From Noviherbaspirillum_A sp963522035 (lineage in GTDB: Bacteria; Pseudomonadota; Gammaproteobacteria; Burkholderiales; Burkholderiaceae_D), in NCBI GenBank assembly GCA_963522035.1, contig CAUQYP010000001.1, positions 62,001 through 126,000 on the forward strand: a DNA stretch of 64,000 nucleotides, in the 5' to 3' direction. The notes under the pieces are model-generated. The model was not told where the DNA came from. It searched no databases and saw only the letters and a program-made list of their open reading frames with translations. Shown here in pieces: positions 9,444 through 18,877 of this stretch; the first letter of the stretch is position 1, and each line of letters begins with the position of its first letter. The position numbers and the translations under genes are program-made.

Positions 9444-9882
9444 ATGTCATTCAGTCCCGAGCTTGAACGCCAAGCAAGTCTAGGCTACGCATGCACAATC
9501 ATCGAATCAGTCGACGTAAAAGCCCGTTTGGAAGCTATTTCCTCATACCCGACTCATGCATGCCTAGGCAAAAGAAAATTTGATGCATTTTCGTTTCGCA
9601 CGCCTTAGCAAACTGCATCAAGTTTGACTTATGCATTGTTAAATCTGCTGGAGATCCAGATGAAATAAGAAACATTGACGCTCTGCCTATGGGCGTGGTT
9701 CGGGCATATATCACTGGGAGCCACTTCCTAATGGATGGTAGAGGCGCAGTTGCCTATCCGTACAGCGACCTTGTCCGGACTCGACTAAGCTCATTATCAG
9801 CCCTTCAAAACTGGCAACTTGAAAGGCCGAGATGCAGCGGAAGCGGTCCTCGAAGCATACGTGTTGGGGGCGTAAGTGAGTA
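9444..9882 (+). pseudogene. decayed third gene of the helicase operon
   Basis: Ten bases after the stop of the 774-aa gene, ATG 9444 opens a 54-codon frame (MSFSPELERQASLGY...) that ends at TAG 9606-9608. Protein-like sequence continues in a second frame (KFDLCIVKSAGDPDEI, then GRGAVAYPYSDLVRTR) and finally in a third (PFKTGNLKGRDAAEAVLEAY), ending at TAA near 9880. Read together they suggest a protein of about 145 aa broken by two frameshifts. I do not recognise the family. The spacing indicates it once formed the last gene of this operon. Sequencing error is an alternative to real decay. Confidence 0.45.
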
Positions 9883-10253
9883 GTCAGTCAATGTACAGTC
9901 GCGGCTGTAATAGAGTGAAGTAACTTACAATCCGAAATCGGTAGAAGTTGTAATTAGGCAAAGAACTGTTAGCGATTGTTATAATTCATTCAATGAAACG
10001 CACTTTCTTACTCTAAAATTATCTCTAATAACCGAACTTTGCAAAAAATAAAAATACGTATATGCAGGAGTGGACCAGCTACGGATGGCTACCAGAGAGG
10101 TATGGTGTGCATCCAGTACAGTCCTTCCCCGTCGACCGTTAGATAGCAAAATCTCGTTTTACCGGGGGCGAGAATGAGTACATACATCCAACCTCCAGAT
10201 CAATGCCCACCAGCCACATTAGGCTTATAGAAAGCACCATGCGAAGGAAATCA

Positions 10254-11615
10254 ATGATCCAAGATCTTAGTCGACACGAATTTGGAGTCCTTTTGCATCA
10301 GGTTGTATCTCCTTCACATCCAATCCGGAGTGTAGAATTTCTCGAGGGCCGCGAACGCGAACTCGAAACAATCAGCCGTTCACTATTTGCTCCAGGTCGC
10401 CATATTTTCATTTTTGGAGACCGCGGGGTTGGTAAAAGCTCACTAGCTGCATCTGCGGCATTCCAGTACCAAAGCTCCAATGCGTCTCCAATATTTGTAT
10501 CGGGGTCAATTACAGACACTTTTACAACGATAATTGCAAACATTGCTCAACAGGCTATAGGGCGATCAAGAACCGAATCCGTCAAAAGATCTTTTTCTTT
10601 TGGGTTTGACTGGAAGATTAAGCTCAATAGCGGAACTGAAGTGATCGGCCACGATATCGCAAGCCAACTTAAATCCGTTGGAGACGCCGTAGAGCTCTTG
10701 AAGCAGGTTGCTGATCAATACGCTGAGCTGCCGATTGTCGTGCTCGATGAATTTGATATGATTAAAGACGTCAGTGAAAAGGCTAAATTTGCAGGACTGC
10801 TTAAGCAAATGGGTGATCAAACAGTTAATTTGAAGTTTATTTTCACAGGAATTGGCAGTACCTTAGACGAACTTCTTGGTGCCCACCTTTCAGCATTCCG
10901 CCAACTGGATAGCGTTCATTTACACCGAATTGACTGGACCGCACGACGGGCTATCATCGACAGAGTTACTGACCGATTTCAATTATCGATCGACGACAGC
11001 GTAGCGTGGCGTATTGCAACAGTCAGTGACGGATTTCCACACTACATCCATTTGCTTATGGAAAAAATTCTTTGGGAGGCTTATGTAGAACCCAAACAAA
11101 TTGAGGTTCTAGACTGGGATCATTTTCACCTTGGCCTGCGTGCTGCCATCGAAAGTATTGATGGCAAATTGAAAAGGCCTTATGACATGGCAGTAAGTTA
11201 TAGGTCTGAAGAATTTGAAGATGTCGTTTGGTCAACTGCAGACAGTGATGAACTATTTCGATCACTTGACGATCTTTACCATTCTTACAAGTCGGTAGTT
11301 CATCAGCGCCTTGGGCGGATTGAAATGGATCGGAAAAAATATACGGCGACAATACGGAAGCTTAAGGAAGAGCCGTTCGGTGAAATTCTTGAGCCACTCC
11401 GTGGCCGCAGCGGCTGGTACACGTATAAGGAAAAAATGATACGCGGCTACGTCCGAATGCAGGCAGAAGCGAATGGCGTCCAGCTTCTAGGCGAGCGCGA
11501 AGCACCTAAGCAGAAAATGCATTTGCCAGGGAATGCTAAAACAGGTTTTCGAGGGCCTAGTCTTCCACCTGGGATTCGAGCGTACGAGCCTATCAATCGG
11601 AACAAAGACAACTAA
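10254..11615 (+). CDS. AAA+/STAND-like ATPase
   Basis: A 453-aa protein counted from ATG 10254, chosen because GAAGGAAA lies just upstream; an in-frame ATG at 10203 has no such site. Walker A is GDRGVGKSS (residues 55-63) and Walker B is IVVLDEFD (161-168). A sensor-1-like strand follows (LKFIFTGIGST), then a winged-helix-like region typical of Orc1/Cdc6- and STAND-type ATPases. The C-terminal third is basic and ends in an unstructured tail. Such single ATPases often act as switches or sensors in prokaryotic conflict systems. It is AT-rich relative to the core genes and has 325 bp of empty DNA downstream, so it may be a single-gene unit. Its partner, if any, is unknown. Confidence 0.7.
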   Translation: MIQDLSRHEFGVLLHQVVSPSHPIRSVEFLEGRERELETISRSLFAPGRHIFIFGDRGVGKSSLAASAAFQYQSSNASPIFVSGSITDTFTTIIANIAQQAIGRSRTESVKRSFSFGFDWKIKLNSGTEVIGHDIASQLKSVGDAVELLKQVADQYAELPIVVLDEFDMIKDVSEKAKFAGLLKQMGDQTVNLKFIFTGIGSTLDELLGAHLSAFRQLDSVHLHRIDWTARRAIIDRVTDRFQLSIDDSVAWRIATVSDGFPHYIHLLMEKILWEAYVEPKQIEVLDWDHFHLGLRAAIESIDGKLKRPYDMAVSYRSEEFEDVVWSTADSDELFRSLDDLYHSYKSVVHQRLGRIEMDRKKYTATIRKLKEEPFGEILEPLRGRSGWYTYKEKMIRGYVRMQAEANGVQLLGEREAPKQKMHLPGNAKTGFRGPSLPPGIRAYEPINRNKDN

Positions 11616-11940
11616 CTATGCAGCTTCAATTCAACTACTTATAGAGTAACGCCAAGCGGCAGACCGATCTAAGCGAATCCCTTTTTACTCATATATCAAT
11701 TTAGAGTCGAGCTACACCAGTTGTTGCATTTGCAGAGTCATGGTTGAGCACTGCATTTACGTTACTATAAGAATAAGGCATCTACCAAAATATGAGCAGA
11801 AAATGGACTTCAGAATATGAAAGTAACTTTTAATAACTTATCATTGTGACAACCAACAGGTGTGGAGCTTAGGCGAATCTAATAAAGAAGAGATTATCAA
11901 ACATAAATAATCAATAAAGAAATGATATTGAAGGCGATAA
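11616..11940. other. AT-rich intergenic region, no gene seen
   Basis: About 325 bp of AT-rich DNA between the ATPase gene and the DUF262 gene. All six frames are broken by stops. It presumably holds the promoter of the DUF262-HEPN pair, but I could not pick a convincing -35/-10 pair. The final bases before ATG 11941 (GAAGGCGATAA) can serve as its ribosome binding site. Confidence 0.4.
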
Positions 11941-13074
11941 ATGGATAAAACACCTGTGACGACATTAAAGAGAAATCTCGATTCTATTCAGCAAAAGGCT
12001 CGAGAGAGAACTGTAAAAACGCAGTCTGCAGAATATGACTTAGATACCTTAATAAAGCGCATTGACAACAAGTCGATTAAGCTGGATCCAGATTATCAAC
12101 GCCGTCACCGTTGGACGGATGAAACTTCATCAAGGCTAATAGAAAGCTTAATTTTAAATATTCCGATACCTGTGATATTTATCTCACAAGACGTTGACGT
12201 GGATGAGGAGATTCTGGAGACGGCACCACGTTACACTGTAATTGACGGTCAGCAGCGCCTTACAGCTGTCTACGATTTTATGAAAAACAAGCTTCCCTTG
12301 GAAGGACTTGAGACACTTTCTGAACTTAACGGCTCTTTTTACAAAGATCTCCCTCCATTCCTCATTCGTCGCCTCGAAGAAAGAACTATAAAATGCTTGC
12401 GAATTGACTCGACCGTTGATCCTCAAGTCAAGTTCGACATCTTTGAGCGGTTGAACACAGGGTCGATCAAACTTGAGTCTCAGGAGTTAAGAAACGTTAC
12501 GGCACGCGGCCCCTTTAACGACGCTATTAAAGAAATGGCTAAATTTCCAGCGTTTCGCCAACTGATCCAAGTGGATGAAAGAAATCCTGAAGAAAACACT
12601 AAAGTTAAGAAAATGGAGGATGTTGAACTCGTACTTCGTTTTTTCTCATTGAGGTATGAAGGACATGATAAAATCAAAAAAGGATTCAAAGAGTTCCTGA
12701 CTACGAGTTTAAACGAATTTAATAAATTGGATCCGCAAGAAATAGTCAGAAGAGGAGAAGAGTTTAAGGAATACATGACATTCTTGCTTGATATTGTCGG
12801 AGCGCAGGCATTTTCTAAATGGCGGCAAGATGGAAACTCCATTAAGAAAATGTCCAATTTTAATGCTGCAGTTTTTGATGCTATAGCAGTTGGTCTTGCT
12901 AAGTCGGCGCATATTAAAGAGCTAAATACAGCAGTTCTAAAAAGGAAATTAAGTGAATTTAGAACTGTGCTGTTTTCAAATCAAGATTTTTTTGAATCTA
13001 TCTCTGGAAGTGTGAATGACGCTGGTAAAGTAGCGACACGTATCGACTTATTCTCGAAATATATTGTAGCATGA
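11941..13074 (+). CDS. DUF262 (GmrSD/ParB-like) domain protein
   Basis: A 377-aa protein with the hallmarks of DUF262: LDPDYQRRHRWT at about residues 48-59, IDGQQRLTA at 101-109 with the DGQQR nucleotide-binding motif, and FDIFERLNTGSIKLESQELR near 162-181. DUF262 is the ParB/Srx-like NTPase part of GmrS and related type IV restriction and stress proteins. The DUF1524 HNH nuclease that follows it in GmrSD is missing. A separate gene that overlaps it by 4 nt (ATGA) encodes a HEPN protein instead. I infer that this protein senses a signal, uses a nucleotide and controls the HEPN ribonuclease. The start is supported by GAAGGCG upstream. The low GC content suggests recent transfer. Confidence 0.9.
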   Translation: MDKTPVTTLKRNLDSIQQKARERTVKTQSAEYDLDTLIKRIDNKSIKLDPDYQRRHRWTDETSSRLIESLILNIPIPVIFISQDVDVDEEILETAPRYTVIDGQQRLTAVYDFMKNKLPLEGLETLSELNGSFYKDLPPFLIRRLEERTIKCLRIDSTVDPQVKFDIFERLNTGSIKLESQELRNVTARGPFNDAIKEMAKFPAFRQLIQVDERNPEENTKVKKMEDVELVLRFFSLRYEGHDKIKKGFKEFLTTSLNEFNKLDPQEIVRRGEEFKEYMTFLLDIVGAQAFSKWRQDGNSIKKMSNFNAAVFDAIAVGLAKSAHIKELNTAVLKRKLSEFRTVLFSNQDFFESISGSVNDAGKVATRIDLFSKYIVA

Positions 13075-13883
13075 GCACGGCTGTGTTTGAAGTCGCCTGC
13101 TCAATTCCTCATCGCATGCAAGAACTTAATAGAATTACTTCTCTTGCACATAATCTTGTGGATAAGGATGAGGATTCCTACAACACACTGTGTCGAGCTT
13201 GTTGTGTACTTTTAGCGTCACATCTAGAGGGGTTCTTAAAAGACCTTAGCAAAAGTTTGGCATCTGATCTTTACTTTAATTTGCAAACATTTGCCAAGAT
13301 GCCGGAGGCTATGAAACGATCATTTTGCGAAAAAATAGCTTTTTATGAAGGAGTGCCAAAAGAAGATGTTAATCAAAGAGTAAAGCAACTGATAGCATTT
13401 TTTTCAACACATAGTGTTGCTATAGATTTCCAAGCGTTTTCGTATAAAGAAAACAATAATAAAAATCCAGGCCCTGACGTTTTAGAGACTTCTTTTGAAA
13501 AAATGGGAGTGCCAGCGGTCTTGCACTCTATCGCTGGTGGTCGCTTAGAAAACATTTTTAAAAATGATGCCAACTTGAGTTACATACTCCGACGCGACAT
13601 TCGCCGTTTTAGATCGACATTATATAGTTTTCCTTATAAACCGCTGCCCAACACGTATGCATTTAACTTTAAGGCTGCAAAAACGGCGAAGGGAAAGGGG
13701 GGAAACTCGCTTTGGCATGCATTTATCGAAGAAGTAATGCGCCGGCGTCATAGTATCGTTCATGGTGACACGATGGCAAATGATACAGATGTTATCGAAC
13801 TTGATCACGACATCGAAAAAATGGACGTATTGATGCACTCAGTTTTATACTCGGCAGCAGCTTATCTCGTTATAAGCACATAA
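13071..13883 (+). CDS. HEPN-domain nuclease, MAE_28990/RiboL-PSP-HEPN type
   Basis: A 270-aa all-helical protein starting in the ATGA overlap with the DUF262 gene. The N-terminus has a helix with SHLEGFLKDLSKSLA, typical of HEPN proteins, and the C-terminus holds the catalytic motif R226-x4-H231 in RRRHSIVHGD (224-233). HEPN proteins of this group are metal-independent endoribonucleases, often paired with DUF262 or an ATPase in toxin-antitoxin or abortive-infection modules. RNA cleavage controlled by the upstream DUF262 protein is an inference from family knowledge and gene order. Confidence 0.85.
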   Translation: MSTAVFEVACSIPHRMQELNRITSLAHNLVDKDEDSYNTLCRACCVLLASHLEGFLKDLSKSLASDLYFNLQTFAKMPEAMKRSFCEKIAFYEGVPKEDVNQRVKQLIAFFSTHSVAIDFQAFSYKENNNKNPGPDVLETSFEKMGVPAVLHSIAGGRLENIFKNDANLSYILRRDIRRFRSTLYSFPYKPLPNTYAFNFKAAKTAKGKGGNSLWHAFIEEVMRRRHSIVHGDTMANDTDVIELDHDIEKMDVLMHSVLYSAAAYLVIST

Positions 13884-15356
13884 GATTTTTTTATGGCGGA
13901 AAATGTCTGCTTTCAGTCTTCATCGGACATTAGTATCAACCAACCGAACTTCTGCATCTGGCCGATTCCAGTCTGACGGCAACTGGTGCTTTCGACCCTC
14001 AGCCATTGAGGTCCCCGGATTGCTAGCATTAGAGGTGACGGCGGTTCAGATGATGATCATCAGGAGAGGCGGACAAGTTCTATTGATAAAAGTATCGCTG
14101 ACATACTTCACGACCTGCAAAAGGAATGCGTACGGCATCGACGCAGTGGGCATGACGAAGGTGGTTGCAGAGAAGGCGGCCCGGCGACCACGGCCGTTGG
14201 AGTCGGCTGCTTCTTCAGGCTTGCGAGCTGTGTCGCTGTGCCTATGGCATATGGGATAACCCGCAATGGGCAACCGTAAACAACTCCGCCGTTGGCGCCG
14301 GGCATTGGGGTCCATGGGCTTGGTTCATATGATTGGGCGCAGCGGCCCACGGTTGACATTTCACCCGTCACCGGCGCGTGTGCAGCAACTGCATTACAAT
14401 TTGCGAGCAAATATTTGGTGGATTGGTCGTTCCGTGAGCACACGCCAATCATTAAAAGGGTTCTATCCAACTTTTCCAACGGCACAAAACATGTCATTTG
14501 CGCGCAAGTACGAGTATTTCGAAATTCGTCCTATGATGGCCAATGCGGGGAAGACCGACTCGCCACTGACGGGGCAGCACGGCCACGCTCAATCTCTGCA
14601 CGCCATGTCACCGGGTAACCTGGGTAAGGCACAGCAACTTGATCGCGTGACCAAGCGGGCTGGTGAGTCCAACAACCAATTTAAAAGGCGCGGCGCTGGC
14701 GCAACCGGTGCGTTCTTGAACCAAGTCCAGCAAGGGTTTGCCGTCTGCGAAGCCTTGAATTCGCCTTTAGGGCAAGTAGCGCTTGTCGTTCTTGACAGTG
14801 CAGCCAACATGGGCAAAAACATTCGGATTGTGTTGACGGTCGCAGGCGTCAAGGAAGCAGGATTCCTCCCTGGGACACTCGCACCGCATGCCACTGCCGT
14901 CGCCAAGGGCGATACCAACGTCCAGACTAAGTCAACATCCGGCGTGAAATTGATCCTTGACCGCAGTGCCCACGCAACTTCCTTCCATATACAAACCTGC
15001 TATCCGTTGACCGATCCCACCACAGGCAGCTGGACTGCCACTGAGTTTCCGGATCAGCAACTGCTGGCTTCGGGGTGATCGGCTAGCACTGGCTACACGC
15101 TAACGTTCGTTGTGGCACGACCATCAGAAACGGTTCGGAGAAAGATCAAGTTCCGGCGGTGCGCCCCAATCGATAGCGCCAAGTAGATTAGCGCCTCGGA
15201 ATCGGTCTGTCGGCAGCACTCGCTCATGGCCGGCTGTTGCCTTTGCCCCAATGGGAAAAATCGACCCTTAGCAGAAGTTCGAGCCGTTGCCTAGAACGTC
15301 CGAAAAACGGCGAAATCGGACAATTCGCACCCAAATTAGCAAGTGTGTCCGGGAAA
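13884..15356. other. 1.5-kb region without a recognisable gene
   Basis: The GC content rises compared with the AT-rich DUF262-HEPN pair. The longest frame (14266-15078, plus) has an odd composition rich in Thr, Ala, Gln and Gly, and the minus strand has an overlapping open frame (14589-14918). Neither shows a motif or a ribosome binding site. Short protein-like pieces such as ACAATALQFASKYLVDWS occur in different frames and may be remains of a decayed gene. I assign nothing here. Confidence 0.4.
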
Positions 15357-16649
15357 CTAGTGTACACCGGGTACGGAAGTCGGGGGGTAAAACACTGTTG
15401 GATCTGAAATTTCAACCCTTGTACTCGTTTCGTCCAATGGCTCGACCTCACTCCGCTCCACAAAACCCATAGAGATGTCACCAGAACTATGTGTGCACTT
15501 GATCCAATAGAACGTTTTCATCACATCAAATCCGGTCAGAGTTGCTTTAACTTCGTATCTATCCTCTTCATTTAGCACATAAACCACTTTGCTATTTATG
15601 TCCGGTTTTTGAAATAGCTTTTGTCCTACGTATGCGGGCGGGGTTTCGTACGGCTTGTCGTCGGAAAGCGTACGTGCTGCCCGCATATGTGAATGTTTCC
15701 TGCGAATTGCTTCGATGGTGAGGTCAAGACATGTAGACGCATTTTCACGACTAGCATTATTTTCGTTATAGCCAGCAGACTTTCGAATATACCACGGGTC
15801 TTGATAATCAAAACGAATCAAGGTTGGAGTAAGACGGCGAATATTGTTGAGCGTTTGCGTATTAATTCCCCATTCCATCGCATCGATCCGCCAAGTTTCT
15901 TCGTCTATTTGAATGTAATCAAAGGGCGTTTTAACGTTTGTGTCCATCCATTCTTTGTTTCGCGTCCAGTAAGCCGCTTTCCTACCACCATATAGAATTC
16001 CCAAAAGAGGATAATGCACAGGTTGGTCGCGTTTTATTTCACGAAAATCATATATGCAGTAATCATGCTCAAATTCTAAATAAAACGCTTTTCTGGTCGC
16101 GATCAGTGCCCCTAGGTAGTCCTTCGCTTCAAGGGAAGCTACTGCTTCATTCAAAAATATTCGCGGAGCCGTATTCGTGCCAATTAACTCAACAAGAAAT
16201 ATCTCTTTAAGCGTTTTTCCTAAGGCTGAACTTAAAACCGCATCGATTACTTGTTTCGCTGTACTCAAATGTCCTTGAACCGTGAGCGGTTCCATAACTT
16301 GCCCATGATGCTTTGCGGTAACTCTTAGCTTATTCATGGTCTTGAGGGTGCCAGACTTCGGAAGATCAATGCCTGACTTCTTGACCGCACTAATCATGTC
16401 GTCGAATGACAATTTCTCAATAGCAACTTGCTCGTCGACCTCTCTCTCGATCAAAACAGCGAGAAACACGAGTTCTACGCCATCCTGTAAAACGATCAAA
16501 GCTGCAGTAGCTAGATAGCGATCGCCAAGTTCGCATAACTGTTCAGCCTGTTCGATAAGAGCACGAGCGGTTATAAGCGTTTGGAGAGTTCTGTCTTTCA
16601 CAGTTTCATATTGCGCAGAAAAGGGCCTATAGCATGCCATAGCCCACAT
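15357..16649 (-). CDS. hypothetical protein with a HEPN-like R-x4-H motif
   Basis: A 430-aa protein. The N-terminal 150 residues are helical and include LATAALIVLQDGVELVFLAV followed by MNKLRVTAKHHGQ, giving R109-x4-H114 in the LR..KH arrangement seen in HEPN-type abortive-infection proteins. The central part is rich in Tyr and Trp (YIQIDEETWRIDAMEWGI). The C-terminal 80 residues look like a small beta domain (EDRYEVKATLTGFDVMKTFY). The start is uncertain: the first ATG (16649) overlaps a small upstream frame, and no strong ribosome binding site is visible. Its place next to the DUF262-HEPN region supports a conflict-system role, but I do not recognise the family. Confidence 0.6.
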   Translation of the reverse strand: MWAMACYRPFSAQYETVKDRTLQTLITARALIEQAEQLCELGDRYLATAALIVLQDGVELVFLAVLIEREVDEQVAIEKLSFDDMISAVKKSGIDLPKSGTLKTMNKLRVTAKHHGQVMEPLTVQGHLSTAKQVIDAVLSSALGKTLKEIFLVELIGTNTAPRIFLNEAVASLEAKDYLGALIATRKAFYLEFEHDYCIYDFREIKRDQPVHYPLLGILYGGRKAAYWTRNKEWMDTNVKTPFDYIQIDEETWRIDAMEWGINTQTLNNIRRLTPTLIRFDYQDPWYIRKSAGYNENNASRENASTCLDLTIEAIRRKHSHMRAARTLSDDKPYETPPAYVGQKLFQKPDINSKVVYVLNEEDRYEVKATLTGFDVMKTFYWIKCTHSSGDISMGFVERSEVEPLDETSTRVEISDPTVFYPPTSVPGVH

Positions 16650-16968
16650 TAAAATTCATGTTCATTTCGCCAATTGATGACGAGAATATGCTGCCGCTGC
16701 GGCGAGTACCCATCGACCCGTGGCCGAACCCGGCCATCCGCTCAGAATAGGAGCCTGCTACATAGGAAAAGCTGCAAGTGTTATAACCGACAGCTTTTGG
16801 CCCAAGAACCCGACCGTCGCGGTTCTCTAAAGCGGCCTCTGAACGACTGAAAACACCGGAGCCTATTAGTGCACTTAATTGTAACGCGGCTCTGTCGTTA
16901 GTCATTCTTATAGAGAGGGGGTACTTAAGCGAAGGGCACAATACCGAGCCCAAAGAAGCATGGTCCAT
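16627..16968 (-). CDS. possible small hypothetical protein upstream of the HEPN-like gene
   Basis: A 113-codon frame that overlaps the start of the 430-aa gene by 23 nt on the same strand, which would suit translational coupling. The sequence is Ser/Gly-rich (SMGTRRSGSIFSSSIGEMN) with no known domain. AAAGGGA lies immediately before ATG 16968 but too close to be ideal. It may be a chance frame. Confidence 0.25.
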   Translation of the reverse strand: MDHASLGSVLCPSLKYPLSIRMTNDRAALQLSALIGSGVFSRSEAALENRDGRVLGPKAVGYNTCSFSYVAGSYSERMAGFGHGSMGTRRSGSIFSSSIGEMNMNFNVGYGML

Positions 16969-17489
16969 TCCCTTTGTTCCCAGTTCAGTTCTAGCCTTTG
17001 TACGATACTGATGAAGCCGCGGTAGCTGACTGGCGCCAAAGCTTTAACAGGAAAGATCCACCCAAAGCGGACGTGTTGTTTTATCAATGTTGGATTTTCA
17101 CGGATTATTAACCCGCTTTCCATTGAATCATAACCCGGTGCTGTTGCTCATCCACGCTTATCAAAAAGTGATCGTGCAACTAGCGTGGGTAATGCTTTCG
17201 ATTAGAATCCGAGTCATTCCACGTGCAAATTGACAATTTTAGGCTTAATCAATGCTAAGGAGTATGTACGGATGCAGACAGACAATACCTTTACCTGCAT
17301 ATTAAAATAGTTTCATAAATCGGCGCTTCTGTGCCCCATTGTCTTTTCTCTTTTCAGACTTTTCTGCGGCGGTTCCTTTCCGCCCTATATCTCTCTAAAG
17401 ACCGTTCCAGGTTGACACTTTTTTCGAGCCAATCCTTCGGTTACCAATTCGTTTCCTCCCCTTTTGCATTATTGCATAAAGGAAATAAA

Positions 17490-18254
17490 ATGCCCGTTTC
17501 AGGAAAATCCTTCTCGGCCCGCGGCAATCATTTGCTGTCGCTGCTTTCCGACAATGCCTATACGAAGCTCGCTCCTATGTTGCATCCAGTGCAACTCGAA
17601 ATTGGGCAGATCTTGCACGAGCGCGGCAAGCTATTTTCTTCTGACATCTACTTTCCGATTACCTGCGTTCTTTCTGTCATTCTGACGCTAAGCGATGAGG
17701 CAGCGGTAGAGGTCGGTTCGGTAGGCAATGAAGGCTTCTCGGGCGTAGAAATTCTCGCTGGTGCCAAGGCGCCCTTCCATGCCTATTTATGCCAAATTCC
17801 GGGCAAAGCCATACGTATGTCGATGACTGACTTCAGGCAGGCGCTTGATGCGGTGCCCGAACTGCACAAGCTGGCACTCGGCTCCTTGCAAGTTTTCATG
17901 GCCCAAGCGGCGCAATCGGTTGCCTGTAACAGCCAACATGCAATGGAGTCTCGCTTTGCCTGCTGGATGCTGCTGACACATGATCGCGTCGAGGGTGACG
18001 ATTTCAAGCTTACCCAGGAGTTCATGGCGCAGATGCTGGGTGGGTACCGGCCCACCGTAAGCGTCGTTGCCAACCGCTTCCAGCAGGCAGGCCTGCTTCG
18101 GTACAGCCGGGGCCATGTGTATATCCTGAACCGGCAAGGGATCGAGGAGGCGGCTTGCGAGTGCTATTTCGATGTATGCAACCACTCCCAGCGCTTACTA
18201 ACTACAACGGATGCTGGCGCTAGTTCAAGCATTCTTGTCTTGCCGGCTGTATAG
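17490..18254 (+). CDS. Crp/Fnr-family transcriptional regulator (copy 1)
   Basis: A 254-aa protein from ATG 17490, chosen for AAGGAA 6 nt upstream; the longer frame from 17331 has no ribosome binding site and would add an unrelated N-terminus. The first 125 residues form a cyclic-nucleotide-binding-like beta roll (VEVGSVGNEGFSGVEIL). Then comes the dimer helix (AQSVACNSQHAMESRFACWM) and a Crp-type winged helix (LTQEFMAQMLGGYRPTVSVV). No FNR-type N-terminal cysteine cluster is present. It is closely related to the gene at 18878, and the upstream regions share a GTTTCCTCC-type motif, so the pair arose by duplication. The ligand is unknown. Confidence 0.88.
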   Translation: MPVSGKSFSARGNHLLSLLSDNAYTKLAPMLHPVQLEIGQILHERGKLFSSDIYFPITCVLSVILTLSDEAAVEVGSVGNEGFSGVEILAGAKAPFHAYLCQIPGKAIRMSMTDFRQALDAVPELHKLALGSLQVFMAQAAQSVACNSQHAMESRFACWMLLTHDRVEGDDFKLTQEFMAQMLGGYRPTVSVVANRFQQAGLLRYSRGHVYILNRQGIEEAACECYFDVCNHSQRLLTTTDAGASSSILVLPAV

Positions 18255-18300
18255 CTTATCCTTGGGTACAATTCTTACCGACAGCCTTCGGTGCTGGCGA

Positions 18301-18360
18301 GAGCATCATCCGTTATAAGCTAGCCCCTTCGGTATTCCTGTGCTTGGCATGATGATGCTC
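18301..18360. repeat. 10-bp perfect inverted repeat between the Crp/Fnr paralogs
   Basis: GAGCATCATC (18301-18310) and GATGATGCTC (18351-18360) are perfect inverted copies separated by 40 bp. No T-run follows, so it is not a typical terminator. It lies 50 bp after the stop of the first Crp/Fnr gene. It could be an mRNA hairpin or a protein site. The rest of 18255-18877 holds no gene. Confidence 0.5.
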
Positions 18361-18877
18361 AAGTTGATACGATCTTATCGCTGTCCGCTTTAAAGGCGTC
18401 GCATGGCCGTATAGGAACGAAGCCGTTTTTTCCTTACTAGAAGAGGTGAACTTCCATCAGACACGACCAGAAGTAGTCGTCCATTCAGGCCCTGTTGTAC
18501 GTCATTTCATAACCTATTACCCGCAGGATGACATAAAACATATTTGTTTTAATGCTGAAAGTTCATCAATAATTTCCTATATGTCATTTTGACTACAGAC
18601 GAAGCTGACTGCGTGCCGTACGATTTGCTAACGCTTTGGCATCACTGCTAAAGGTGTCCACAAGGTGAGCTTCTAACGTTACGAAACTTACCTAACTATT
18701 TGGAATAACGTCAGTTTGCACCGCATTTCTATTCCTTTCCACATTTTTCTGCAGACCTAGGTTATACCGCACATTCTTTTTTAAAGACCTGTTAAAGGTC
18801 GAGACGCCTCTCTAGCTTCTTTTCAGCTAACGATTTGTTTCCTCCAGTTACTGTAGTATTTCTACAAGGGAAATTTC

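Noticed and set aside
14266..15078. 270-codon plus-strand frame
   Set aside because: Odd composition, no ribosome binding site, no motif, and the opposite strand has an equally open frame; not called.
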